From Acholoe squamosa (lineage: Eukaryota > Annelida > Polychaeta > Phyllodocida > Polynoidae): DNA of 64,000 nucleotides. Of this stretch, positions 46,932 through 56,339 are shown piece after piece. The notes under the pieces are model-generated. The model saw only the letters and a program-made list of their open reading frames with translations. It was not told the origin of the DNA and did not search any database. How positions within the stretch are numbered: position 1 is the first letter of the stretch; each line of letters begins with the position of its first letter. The position numbers were made by a program, and so were the translations under genes. The stretch lies in contig OX439037.1 of NCBI GenBank assembly GCA_949317995.1, forward strand, positions 19,704,324 through 19,768,323, in the 5' to 3' direction.

Positions 46932-49900
46932 ATGTCCAACAACCAGGACCACCAGGAGGAGCAGGGCTCCCAATCCCAAGAACCATCTGACTGGTTCTTT
47001 ATGGATGGCTCTCTCATCATTGACCCCAGAAAGGAGGCTGGGGTCAAAGTAACCACCATGGAGATGACTGACATTGGTCATGACAACATTAAGTAAGTAC
47101 ATTTTTCTTTGATCACTCATTTAAGCAACTTAGAATAGGAGTTGAGAGCTAAACTTTACATTTTCTGAATGCTGAGATCGTCGTCGTTCATGTGCAGCGC
47201 GCGCTGGTCTTCGTCTTAACCAAGAGACTCGACGAACACGCCGAAACCAGCGGCAGAATTTTCCGCCGCTCGGTCAACGTACCGGGCGCGCGCTCGTCTC
47301 CGTCTTAACCAAGCAACTCGCCGAAACCAGCGGCAGAATTTTCCGCCGCTGGTCTCCGTCTTAACAGAAGAACACGCCGAAACCAGCGGCAAAGTTTTCC
47401 GCTGCTGGTCTTCGTCTTAACAGAGAAACACGCCGAAACCAGCGGCAGAATTTTCCGCCGCTGGTCTTCGTCTAAACAGAAGAACACGCCGAAACCAGCG
47501 GCAAAGTTTTCCGCCGCCCGGTCAACGTACCGGGCGCGCGCTGGTCTTCGTCTTAACAGAAGAACACGCCGAAACCAGCGGCAAAGTTTTCCGCTGCTGG
47601 TCTTCGTCTTAACAGAGAAACACGCCGAAACCAGCGGCAGAATTTTCCGCCGCTGGTCTTCGTCTTAACAGAAGAACACGCCGAAACCAGCGGCAAAGTT
47701 TTCCAGCGCTCGGTCAAAACCCCTACAGTACGCTCCTTGTGTCAGGGCCGAGGTTAGGTGCGTGCTAGCGCACAGAATTCAGCCCGCCGCGGCCGGGGAT
47801 CGCATCCCGACAGAGGATGGTTTTTTTTTTGTTTTTTTTTCGCGTAGTGTATACTCGCCATTCACTGCTTTTCTTTGAGCTAACGAGGAACTTAGCTAGA
47901 TCTACATTGTTTTATGATATATTAAAGAACAGAAATTCAATGATTCCTTATAACAGCTTATATAGGTTCCTAGATCTACATATAAACCAATGCGAAATCA
48001 TTTCTAGATCTAGATGAGTGTGATTTTTGTGAGAATGTGTCCTTGTTCAGCTAACAACAGAGGGAGGCGGGGGGTGAAACAGAGGTCAGGTAGAAAAAGA
48101 TGCATGTGACGCTATGTTGCGTGTGTCAGGTTAGCTGGTTGTGGAGGGGTGGGGTAAAATTGGGGTTATTCAGGGTTTAATTATGGCGCGAAAGTCGCGT
48201 CGCTTGGCTGGTGTCCGTCTAACCGCGTCCGCATCCCTAGGGCAGCATCTGCCGTGTCACCCACGCGTCCCCTATTGTCAGCGTGCATCTACTGTCGTGT
48301 GTTAATAGAAAAGGTGGAGGGGTTGTTGCACACAGGGTCTGCCACCTCCCTCCCTACCTCTACTTTAGGCAAAGTGGGACCAAACCATGGGGGGGGGGTA
48401 TCTCTCCTCTCCTCCTCTCCTACTGTCCCTGTCCCTCCACATATTCCCTGACATTGTGTCTGTCTCATGGTTGATATATGAAAAGTGGTATGAGAAATGA
48501 TATTAAAACCTACCTGTTCTATTTATCCTTGGTGTGTATCCTGAGGGAGTAGTCTGTTCTGATGCTGGTGTAGCCTCTTAATGAGTGAATCTCCAAGGGA
48601 GGGGTGGATCAGGAATGCCATTTTATGAGGACATTAGGTTTCATGTTTACACCTATCTGTATACCATCTGTCTAAGACATGTGTTCTACTCTAAACAGTG
48701 TGACTATCTAGACCTATATCAAGACTGAATAAAACACAGCATGGATCTATGTACTGTAACACTCTCAGTGTATGCTATTGGTTTGGTGTATTATGTATAA
48801 GGTCAGCATGATTCACCAATGTAACATAGGTTTTATGATGCAGTCTTTTCCTATTTCTTCTGAGATAATATGTTCCAAGCTGTCAATCAATAAATGTATG
48901 AAATGTCAATAGAGTAATAGTGAGTAACCCATCAGGAGGCCGTTTCACCGCATTTATTACGCGTGAAATACATGTTTAGGAAGTGGTCATTATTTATCAA
49001 CGGGGGGTGGGGGGGGGTGTAAAATAATTTGACCCCTCGTGAGGGGGGGGGGGCTAAAAATTTTACACCCCCCCCCTGTTGATAAATAATGACCACTCCC
49101 TTATTGTAATAAATGCAGTATACGACCTTCAGGGTTGGTATGTCCCTGTTGAATTACTCACTAGTTCCATGTTCCAGTATGATGGTAGGAGGGGAAAAAA
49201 TACATGGACCCTTATTCTTTTCTCTTTTTCTTTCAACAGCCATGCCATCAGGGACTTCAAGTCTTTGATGAGCTTGATGACCCTTCTATGTGTGAAGATC
49301 TTCCCCCAGGAGGAAGCCTCCCTCTTAGAGGAGGGAGTCGAAATGATGCACCAAGTCTTTAAACGCTTGGTAGGAGGAGCATCAATGCTCAGGGGTACCT
49401 TGCAGGCATATGCCACCAACAAGGCAACAGTCTACCCCGGTGTGTCTGTGCTGGATGATTTCAGGAGGCACACCGAGGTGTACTTACCCATGTTCGACAA
49501 CTTCATGGAGAAAGCCGGCAAAGTGTTGCGCAATCGAGAGCACCCACATCCTGCTGCCTCCAACCCTGCCGACCCTGAAGTTGCCACAATCTCCGATGAC
49601 CAACCCTCCGACAGGTAAGAATATCAGAATTAAATATGAACCCCTCCCCCCATAAATGACATAGAATGATTTGCTATGGGTAGTGTAGTGTGCATTTGCA
49701 TTTATATACATTGATACATTACATGATAAAATAAATAAATAAATAAAAAAAAAATCCATAACTGATGATTTTTATTTATGTGCTTTTTGACAGAACCCAA
49801 TCCAGTGTGAACACCCAGCAGTCATCTGATGGAGGGATGTCCCCTGACATCATACCCCCTACACAGGAAACAGACAGGTAAGAAATGTTATACTTCATTC

Positions 49901-51644
49901 TCCTTTACTTTTTCCAGTTGATTAGTGAAACTATTGGTTTATAATTGAATCACTGAAAGCATTTTTCCCCACATGTGTCACCTCATATAAATGCAGCATG
50001 GTCTAGAATTTGAACCTGTACTTTTCTGAACTATTTTGAAGGGTGTCTCAAAGATGATCAATGAACTATGATGATATAACACCTCCTGAAGAAGCATATG
50101 TCTCTTGGAATAATAATACATGATATTAAAAGGTAAACAGAGTGCATTCCCCTTTAAATATTCAGGACTATCTATTGTAAAACATAGGTTAAAAAGAAAA
50201 TTCTCTACAATTTTTCTTGTTTTTGCTTAATTACAGAAACACCATGAGGGGAAGGCTGGTGATGAGGATCAATCGGCGTACTTCATCCATTATATCATCC
50301 CCATCAACTGCACCATCTTCTTCTTCCTCCTCTGACTCTGACTCTGACTCTGACTATCCCCCATCAAATCCTTCCCGACCCATTGGCACCCTCAGGCATC
50401 GCCCCTACTCCACAAAACCCAAAACCAGATCCCCCTACCAATCACCACTGATTAGGCCTTCCCCTCCATCTATACACTCCCCTGAAAATGCGGTATGCAC
50501 TTTGGAACCCACCCCACCCCAGGGGGTTGATGTAGACAACTTATTAGATTTAACCCCCCGCACCATGACAAGAGTCATGGACCAGACCCGCCCAAACTCC
50601 CCCAAAATCATAGATGAACCCTCCACAAAACACTCGAAAAAAAGAAAAGACCTTAGCACAAAGGGAAAAGGAAAGAAAACAAAAAGAGTCCATGAAGCGT
50701 CCCCTCCCCCTCGACCCCTGATAAGACCCTGCTCTGTTGCCCTGACACGTCTCCCGCCTCAAACTGCTACTTCTTCCTACCATCCAACCCCTGCTGACAT
50801 TGAGCCCTCATCCCCTGATCTATTCCAGACATACGAGTGTAAATATTGTGGTACAGAGAGGGTCACAGAATCAATGGTGAAACGTCATGAGCTTAAATGC
50901 CCCTTGCGCCCTGAGGAGCCCCAGCCCTCCACCTCCGAGGCTGAAGAGCCCCAGTCTGTCCCCTCCCAGGTTGAGGAGTCCCAGTCTGACCCTTCCCAGG
51001 TTGAGGAGCCCCAGCCCTCCACCTCCAGTGGTGCAGAACCCCAGCCCTCCACCTCCAGTGCTGCGGAACCCCAGCCCTCCACCTCCAGTGCTGAGGAACC
51101 CCAGCCCTCCACCTCCAGTGCTGCGGAACCCCAGCCTGACACCTCCCAGGCTGAGGAGCCCCAGCCCTCCACCTCCCAGGCTGAGGAGCCCCAGTCTGAC
51201 ACCTCCCAGGCTGAGGAGCCCCAGCCTGACCCCTCCCAGGCTGAGGAACCCCAGTCTGACTGCTCCCAGGCCGAGGAACCCCAGCCTGACCCCTCCCAGG
51301 CTGAGGCTCCACAACCTGAATCAAGCAATGACCACAGTACTATAGCATACTCAATTGCTTCTGGGACCCCATCCCCATCATCAGGGGTCAAGTCCCCCTC
51401 CTCTGAGTCGGGATCATCACCCTCTGATGGATCCTCCTTCTTTGGTTTCAGCCCCTCCTTCTCCTTCCCATTTGATTCCTCTAATCCACTCTCTGACTCA
51501 ACTCCCTCACCCTCATGCTATAATGAGGAGGAGGAACTATCATTCTCTGACATGGATGGTGATTTCGTCAATGAAAATCTTATGTCGATTCTAAACTTTA
51601 TAATCCAAAATATACCCTTACCTGAAGTTGATGAAGATGTATAA
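46932..51644 (+). CDS. Four-exon accessory protein with C2HC finger and Ser/Pro/Gln repeats, 675 aa
   Basis: Exons are 46932-47092, 49240-49614, 49794-49877 and 50237-51644. All junctions are phase 2 with GTAAG donors and CAG acceptors, and the frame closes exactly at 676 codons. Exons 1-2 encode a mixed acidic/helical region (LLEEGVEMMHQVFKRLVGGA). Exon 4 encodes Ser-rich and Asp-Ser runs, basic patches that could be nuclear signals (KKRK, KGKKTKR), a C2HC finger (C408, C411, H424, C428), then about a dozen repeats of roughly 11 residues of the form EEPQPSTSQA (about 433-570), and an acidic Ser-rich end. Finger, basic patches and acidic tail suggest a nuclear, possibly transcription-modulating protein. 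No family is recognised. Intron 1 is large and holds a minisatellite and a MITE. Confidence 0.75.
47200..47720. repeat. Palindromic minisatellite, about 56-bp units, in intron 1
   Basis: CCGAAACCAGCGGCAGAATT-type units start near 47321, 47377, 47432, 47489, 47569, 47625 and 47681, with spacing 55-57 and one 80-bp step containing an inserted CGGTCAACGTACCGGGCGCG segment. Each unit has CCAGCGG and CCGCTGG arms around AGAATTTT and can form a hairpin. It is far more GC-rich than its surroundings. Confidence 0.85.
47740..48975. other. Remainder of intron 1
   Basis: A GC-rich stretch to about 47815 is followed by AT-rich sequence. No exon, gene or clear repeat was recognised before the MITE at 48979. 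Confidence 0.5.
48979..49100. mobile_element. MITE, 122 bp, inserted in Polinton intron
   Basis: The termini are GGAAGTGGTCATTATTTATC and the inverse GATAAATAATGACCACTCCC, flanked by TTA at 48976-48978 and 49101-49103. It belongs to the family that builds the 1-12.4 kb region, so that family was active after or alongside Polinton insertion. Confidence 0.8.
50929..51330 (+). repeat. In-frame coding minisatellite
   Basis: Units of about 30-33 bp (GAGCCCCAGCCCTCCACCTC and variants) repeat about a dozen times within exon 4 of the 675-aa gene. Because unit lengths are multiples of three, copy-number change keeps the frame. The same periodicity leaves several other frames open here, which are not genes. 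Confidence 0.85.
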
Positions 51645-51709
51645 TAAGATGAAATAGACATTGATATCACTGTAGAAATTCTAGTATTTTAGCAATTATA
51701 TTTGTAGAT

Positions 51710-51715
51710 ATTAAA
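51710..51715 (+). terminator. Variant poly(A) signal of the 675-aa gene
   Basis: ATTAAA 66 bases after the stop. The convergent minus-strand gene has its own signal at 51812-51817, so the two genes end tail to tail. Confidence 0.5.
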
Positions 51716-51811
51716 ATGATTCATCATTGAACTCAAGTGTTTTGTATTCTCTCCTGATTCCTATTGAATAATCACAAAAATTGAAACAAAGACAATATTA
51801 GCTATATCTAT

Positions 51812-51817
51812 TTTATT
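51812..51817 (-). terminator. Poly(A) signal of the PC4/death-domain gene
   Basis: TTTATT on the plus strand reads AATAAA on the minus strand, about 170 bases past the stop at 51989. Confidence 0.65.
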
Positions 51818-51988
51818 ACAAATCAGTTTACAAGGTCATTTATGAATTGATATGTCATCACTAGCAGGTACATGCTATATAAAATGATTCATCTCAACAC
51901 TTCAACACAAAGGTTTACACTGAAATCGGTTGACACACATATATGACAATAACCATGTTGACAACTACTCTACACATCTATAGACAGT

Positions 51989-53806
51989 TCAGTGAAATGT
52001 ATTAATTGAAAGTCGATCCAGTACATATGTCAGTGTATTCAGATTGGCATCATCAACCTCAAGCTGACACCACTTGATAAGCATAGCAGTAGCTTGCATC
52101 ACACAACTACTGTCTTCATTTTCCATAGCTATGGCTTCTATTTCCCAGTATGTGAAACCTAACAAAGGGGCAACACTTTTCCAGGCCGGCGCAAAATGTG
52201 AAGCAATTCTATAACAGTCTATTTCTTCAAATTTCCTCCATGGATACCTATGCTCTGCTGCTTTATAGCCCCTCTCGGAGTCATCATCAAGTACACTGGT
52301 GTCTGGCTCATTCAAGGTAGTCCCATCTCCAGCCCTGGAATGACACATGAGACCTACTATCATTCAGCATGATCAAATTTTTCAAGTTCAGTCGGGTGCA
52401 TGATAAGCAATACACACTATCTCCAATGAAATATGTATATCTTAACCATACTAGAAATCTTTAACATATATTTTCCTATGGTCAACATTAACTATATTAG
52501 GCACACAGATTTCATGAAGAAAGGATGATACTCACCAAGCAGTCTCTGTATATTTCTCTCCATAGGAAGTCTACCACAGACATAGCATAGGGTACACTCA
52601 GCAGGATCATGACCTTCCCTGTGACATCTAAAGATGTGATTCTTAAAGTTAGGGAGATATTCATCCAGGTGCTTCTCCAAGAAGACTCTGAGCTTTCCAA
52701 ATTGATCATAAGTCAGCTTCAATCCTTTACGACCAGGTAATAATTCTGCCTCTGGATCTCCCTCGTTGGCCTTCAAGGCAAACCAATACCTGATGGAAAC
52801 ACTGCAGTTGTCGTGCTCCACCGTAATGAAATACTGTCCTCCAAGATGGCATGAGTATCCTAGAAAATACTCCCGTTCCGAGATTTTCATTGCATTTTCG
52901 ATATCCTTAGCATTGGTCTTTAGCAGATAGAGGGCATCAAAGTCCAAAGTGACACTGTACCTGGATCCAGCACGTTGGTGTTTCCTTATTGAGTCTGTAT
53001 ACCACAGACCGATCCTTAGTTCCTCTTTTTCTGTGCTCCCTGCAGTGGTGGGAGGGCGGTCTATGTAAAGTCCCCTTCCCAGATCATACCACAGCTTGCT
53101 TTGTTCCTTTTCCTGCTTCCCAGCATCTGTCACTCCTAAGTTCTGTCTCCACTCACTGGAGCACAAATAGGTTGTACCCTTCCGAAAGGATGAAACAGAT
53201 GGTAGCTTCACAGCATCATCTAGGTAGCAGACTCTGCTTGTCTTCTTGTTATCACCCTCACCGGCTTTATCAGAAGTGAAAGGTGAATTGGGTAGTGCTC
53301 CCGGCTGTGGTGTCTCAGGCATGACAGTATCATCATCAAAGTTCATTAGCTTAGGTATCTGCAAGGATAAATTACCCCGCTTGGCTGTCTTAGTTGTCTT
53401 CTTTTTCACTTCAGGCAGAAGCTTTGCTCTCTTCCTGACAGGGGTTGTGATATCCTTTTTCTTCTTCTTAGCAGGAGTAGGTGTAGGTTCATCTTGGGTA
53501 GAACTAACCGGCTCATTCATTTCTGCCTCCTCATCAGTCTGAAGATTAGATGGAAACAGAAATATTGTAGCTTATATTCTTCCTTGAATTTCAGCATAAT
53601 AGTAACTTGGGATCCCTAAGAGATAAACACAACTTAACAAACAGCTGATCTTATCGAGTAATGTAATGTACACTTACAGTTTGAAGGTAAATGCAAGGCA
53701 TTGGTTGTGAATCCACGGTCCTCAAGAGCTCCACTTCCTCCGGAGTAAGCTCCCTGTCATAGACAGGCTTAATATTGAAAGGAAAGTCATCCATCGTAGC
53801 AGCCAT
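51989..53806 (-). CDS. Tandem PC4-like ssDNA-binding protein with C-terminal death domain, three exons
   Basis: Minus-strand exons are 53806-53678 (43 codons), 53538-52536 and probably 52353-51989, giving 498 aa. Junction 1 is strong (GTAAGT, CTTCAG, phase 0). Junction 2 uses donor GTGAGT and acceptor TAG; a more typical acceptor 19 nt downstream is out of frame. Features are Lys-rich basic patches near residues 66-95, a first PC4-like domain at about 192-260 (WYDLGRGLYI, RYSVTLDFDALYLL), a second at about 266-339 (ITVEHDNCSVSIRYW, LPGRKGLKLTYDQF), a Cys/His cluster at 348-364 and a death domain at about 422-494 (YRIASHFAPAWKSVAPLLGF, MLIKWC). PC4 domains bind ssDNA and act in transcription or replication; death domains recruit cell-death or innate-immune adaptors. 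If splice 2 fails, exon 2 ends 13 codons later and the death domain is lost. Confidence 0.75.
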
Positions 53807-54022
53807 GTTTGACTCAGAGGTGGGAACGCAACTGAAAAGGAACTGGCTTGTGCCGGTTATTTTGAGAACAGGAATAACCACCCTTCCCTGTAGCCGCTGG
53901 ACCTGCAATGGTGGTGCAATACTCCTGGCACAATTCTCTTTGTGTTATCCGATGAACACATGAGTGATCACGTGAGCACAACCATCCAATCAGCTAGCAG
54001 CATTCGAGGCTACCCCACGCGT
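53807..54022 (-). promoter_or_regulatory. Promoter region of the PC4/death-domain gene
   Basis: Lies between the right terminal repeat and the first ATG. Plus-strand CCAATCAG at about 53986 is an inverted CCAAT box for the minus-strand gene, and an E-box-like CACGTG lies near 53969. The YY1-like site in the adjoining repeat points the same way. Confidence 0.45.
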
Positions 54023-54465
54023 GAATGTAGGCCACCTACCCCAGGACAAGCCAGCACCTGCCACCAGCTGCCGCCATCTTGGATTTCCAACTCCATACAT
54101 TTACAGTCTACACTCATTTGTTCATTACTCAATGAATTATGAACTAATCAACTTGAAAACATACATGCACATGTATACACATAGATTGCATCATACCACA
54201 AAACTATAGGTAATTCCATGCAGTCAATGCGTTCCCACAGATGGTTTTAACATTCTGATATCTCACCAAAACACCCAAAAATTACCCGACTTTGGACCAC
54301 TAAATTCACTATTCATTTTAATATTCCCCCAAATATTATTGCACATTCTGATAGCTCAACATTTTCCCTACACATACATAGCTGAATCAAATCCAAACTC
54401 CCAATCCTTCACCTCAAAACTTGCCCTTAACCAAACTATGTCATTGTGTCTCATACTGTACTACT
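54023..54465 (-). repeat. Polinton right terminal inverted repeat, 443 bp
   Basis: Inverse of 30385-30827, ending CTGTACTACT. It contains the inverse YY1-like site at 54070-54081. Confidence 0.97.
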
Positions 54466-54471
54466 TACCTC
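54466..54471. repeat. Target-site duplication, right (TACCTC)
   Basis: Identical to 30379-30384. Confidence 0.95.
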
Positions 54472-56330
54472 CTCCAGTGATGATGCATCATTGTTATTTT
54501 GAAGATGGATCTGCTCCATGGCTGCTCTAACAACTGATGGGTCTGTTCAAGAGGAGGGAATGAGAGGCAGATAGCCAATATAACTAGCACTGTTTACTTC
54601 AGACAAAGATGCACAAAAAGCATTGAAGTTTGGAATGTCATCCTCTACTACTACTTCTATCAGCTTTGTGGGGAGCATTCTTCCGAGTCTCCACAGTGTG
54701 AGTAGTCTCTCAGCATTTTCATCATTAACAGTACAACAGTCAATAGAGGGAATGTCTGCTAATGATTTTGGCACTTTCCTATCTCTTTTTGTTAGGACAA
54801 CTTTTGGAAAGTTCCTTCCTGGAGGATCAGCTATTGTCCTGCTTCGTTTTGTCTTGCATGATATTGAAATTCCAAAGTGGCCCCTGCTGACATCTGTAGA
54901 TTTGTTGTGATCCTTTCGCTGAATCATGACTGTACTTGTGGCATGGAAGGTTGACCCATCCAGGGTCTTCTCATGCCATTAAATGTTATTAAATGCGAAG
55001 TGAGTAAATTTTTCCTTTGACATGTTCGGAGGAAGATATACACCATCTTGTGTCTCAGTCAGCAGATTTTTACTGCGAGTTTCATTGTAGATGTAGAATG
55101 CAGTTGCAACTGTTAATGGTGTGTGTGTTGCATATTGAATACAATAACTGTTGAGCCAGTATAAAGGCTTTGTCCTCTGTTGATTCATCAGGAAAGATTA
55201 CCTTTCCATCATTCAAATTCAACTGTTTATCACAAAGAATCTGTGTGTTGATCAAATTGTCTGGTATCATCTCTTGATGTGCTAAATGGGAGAAATCAAT
55301 TGACATCTTCTCATTCATCTGGGTCTTTGCCAATTTTGCTTCTTTTCGTAAGAATTGTGCTACCTTCATCACCATTTTGGGCATGTCATCCTTATCCACA
55401 GCATTTTTGGATAATTCCATAAGGTTTGTCAAAGCATTCCCAACTGGGATATTTGATGAGCACACAAATTCAGTCCCATGACTTTGCGTCAGAAATAGTT
55501 TTCAGAGTTCTCAATACCATTTTCCTTAAGTAGAAGTCTGTATTGGTCTCTAAGAGTTGTGAGTAGATAGCCACACATTACAGCAAATAATGCATTATCA
55601 ATCTGTTCCACTAATGGTTGAAAGGCTTTCCCATATATGAATCTAATGCTGGAGGTTCTTCAGCTCCACTGTTACCAGTGTCTGAGGATGATGCTGGTAT
55701 ACGCTTAGCCATATATCTATTCATGCATAGCATATGGTAACAAATATCTTTTAGCACCATGTCTATGGGTTTGTCTTCATAGTCCTTAATTCTGTCTAGC
55801 AAATCTTGGTCCTTGAGCTGTTGAGCCTTATAGAGCAGTGATAATTGTCTGCCATCAGTTGCAACTAGTGATGTTGGTTTCTTTCCATTTTTGTCATACA
55901 CCTTGCAACATATAACACATGTTATTTTGGGATCAAGGGATTTTGTATTTGAATGTCTTTTCATCCCTTGGCTATTCTCTTGCTCTGGCTCTTCAGGCTG
56001 GTTTGGCATTTGAAGATGTTTTTTCATTGCAAGTTAATAACCCTTTTGTAATAAATAGTTGTTTCTACAGTTATCGTGCCACCATGGTTTTGTATTCCTC
56101 TAAGAATGCATCACTGTTTAGGTCATCCATAAGCCTCAATGCAGTGTCATCTTGACGTGCATCAGCTGCCTTTCGCAATGTCTGAAAAGAACTATCAGCA
56201 ACATTCCGTAATTTGTCTGTAGAGGGTTCTTGGCACAAAATACATTTTGTATAGTCTTTTTGCATCTGTTTATTAACTCCAGACAACAGTATGTCTGCAT
56301 CCTGTGGCTATGGATGTTTGTTTGCATTGT
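54472..56330 (-). pseudogene. Repeat-encoded gene interrupted by the Polinton, upstream half (locus A)
   Basis: Read right to left, an N-terminal Cys pair (KCILCQEPSTDKLR) is followed near 55920 by a CVICCKVYDKNGKKPTSL block and a CYHMLCMNRY segment, a split zinc-binding arrangement known in this repeated family. A central helical part at 55465-55082 and a basic part at 54927-54547 (RTIADPPGRNFPKVVLTKRD) follow. Frames shift near 56070 and 55620, a TGA lies at 54547-54549, and the reading then remains open up to the insertion point in the frame that resumes at 30384. A decayed, probably mobile-element-related gene; function unknown. Confidence 0.7.
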
Positions 56331-56339
56331 TTGATGCCA

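Larger units (their letters stand above)
30385..54465 (+). mobile_element. Complete Polinton/Maverick (adintovirus-like) element, 24,081 bp
   Basis: The boundaries come from two 443-bp terminal inverted repeats that begin AGTAGTACAG and from a perfect 6-bp duplication, TACCTC, outside them. Every position in one repeat maps to the other with coordinate sum 84850, so there are no indels, and one substitution was seen (30443 against 54407). Inside are the Polinton hallmark genes: protein-primed DNA polymerase B, chromodomain integrase, FtsK/HerA-type packaging ATPase, a penton-like protein and the double-jelly-roll major capsid protein. Four spliced accessory genes fill the right half. Near-identical repeats argue for a recent insertion. 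An adenain-type protease was not recognised, and the polymerase frame has one stop. Confidence 0.97.

Noticed and set aside
50871-51391. Several overlapping open frames of 143-168 codons on both strands
   Set aside because: They are created by the in-frame Ser/Pro/Gln minisatellite of the 675-aa gene, whose unit length keeps all frames open. Only the plus-strand frame has flanking exons.
52333-52334. Alternative acceptor CATTCCAG for the death-domain exon
   Set aside because: It looks more typical than the chosen TAG acceptor at 52355-52354, but joined to the GTGAGT donor it is out of frame and stops within a few codons.
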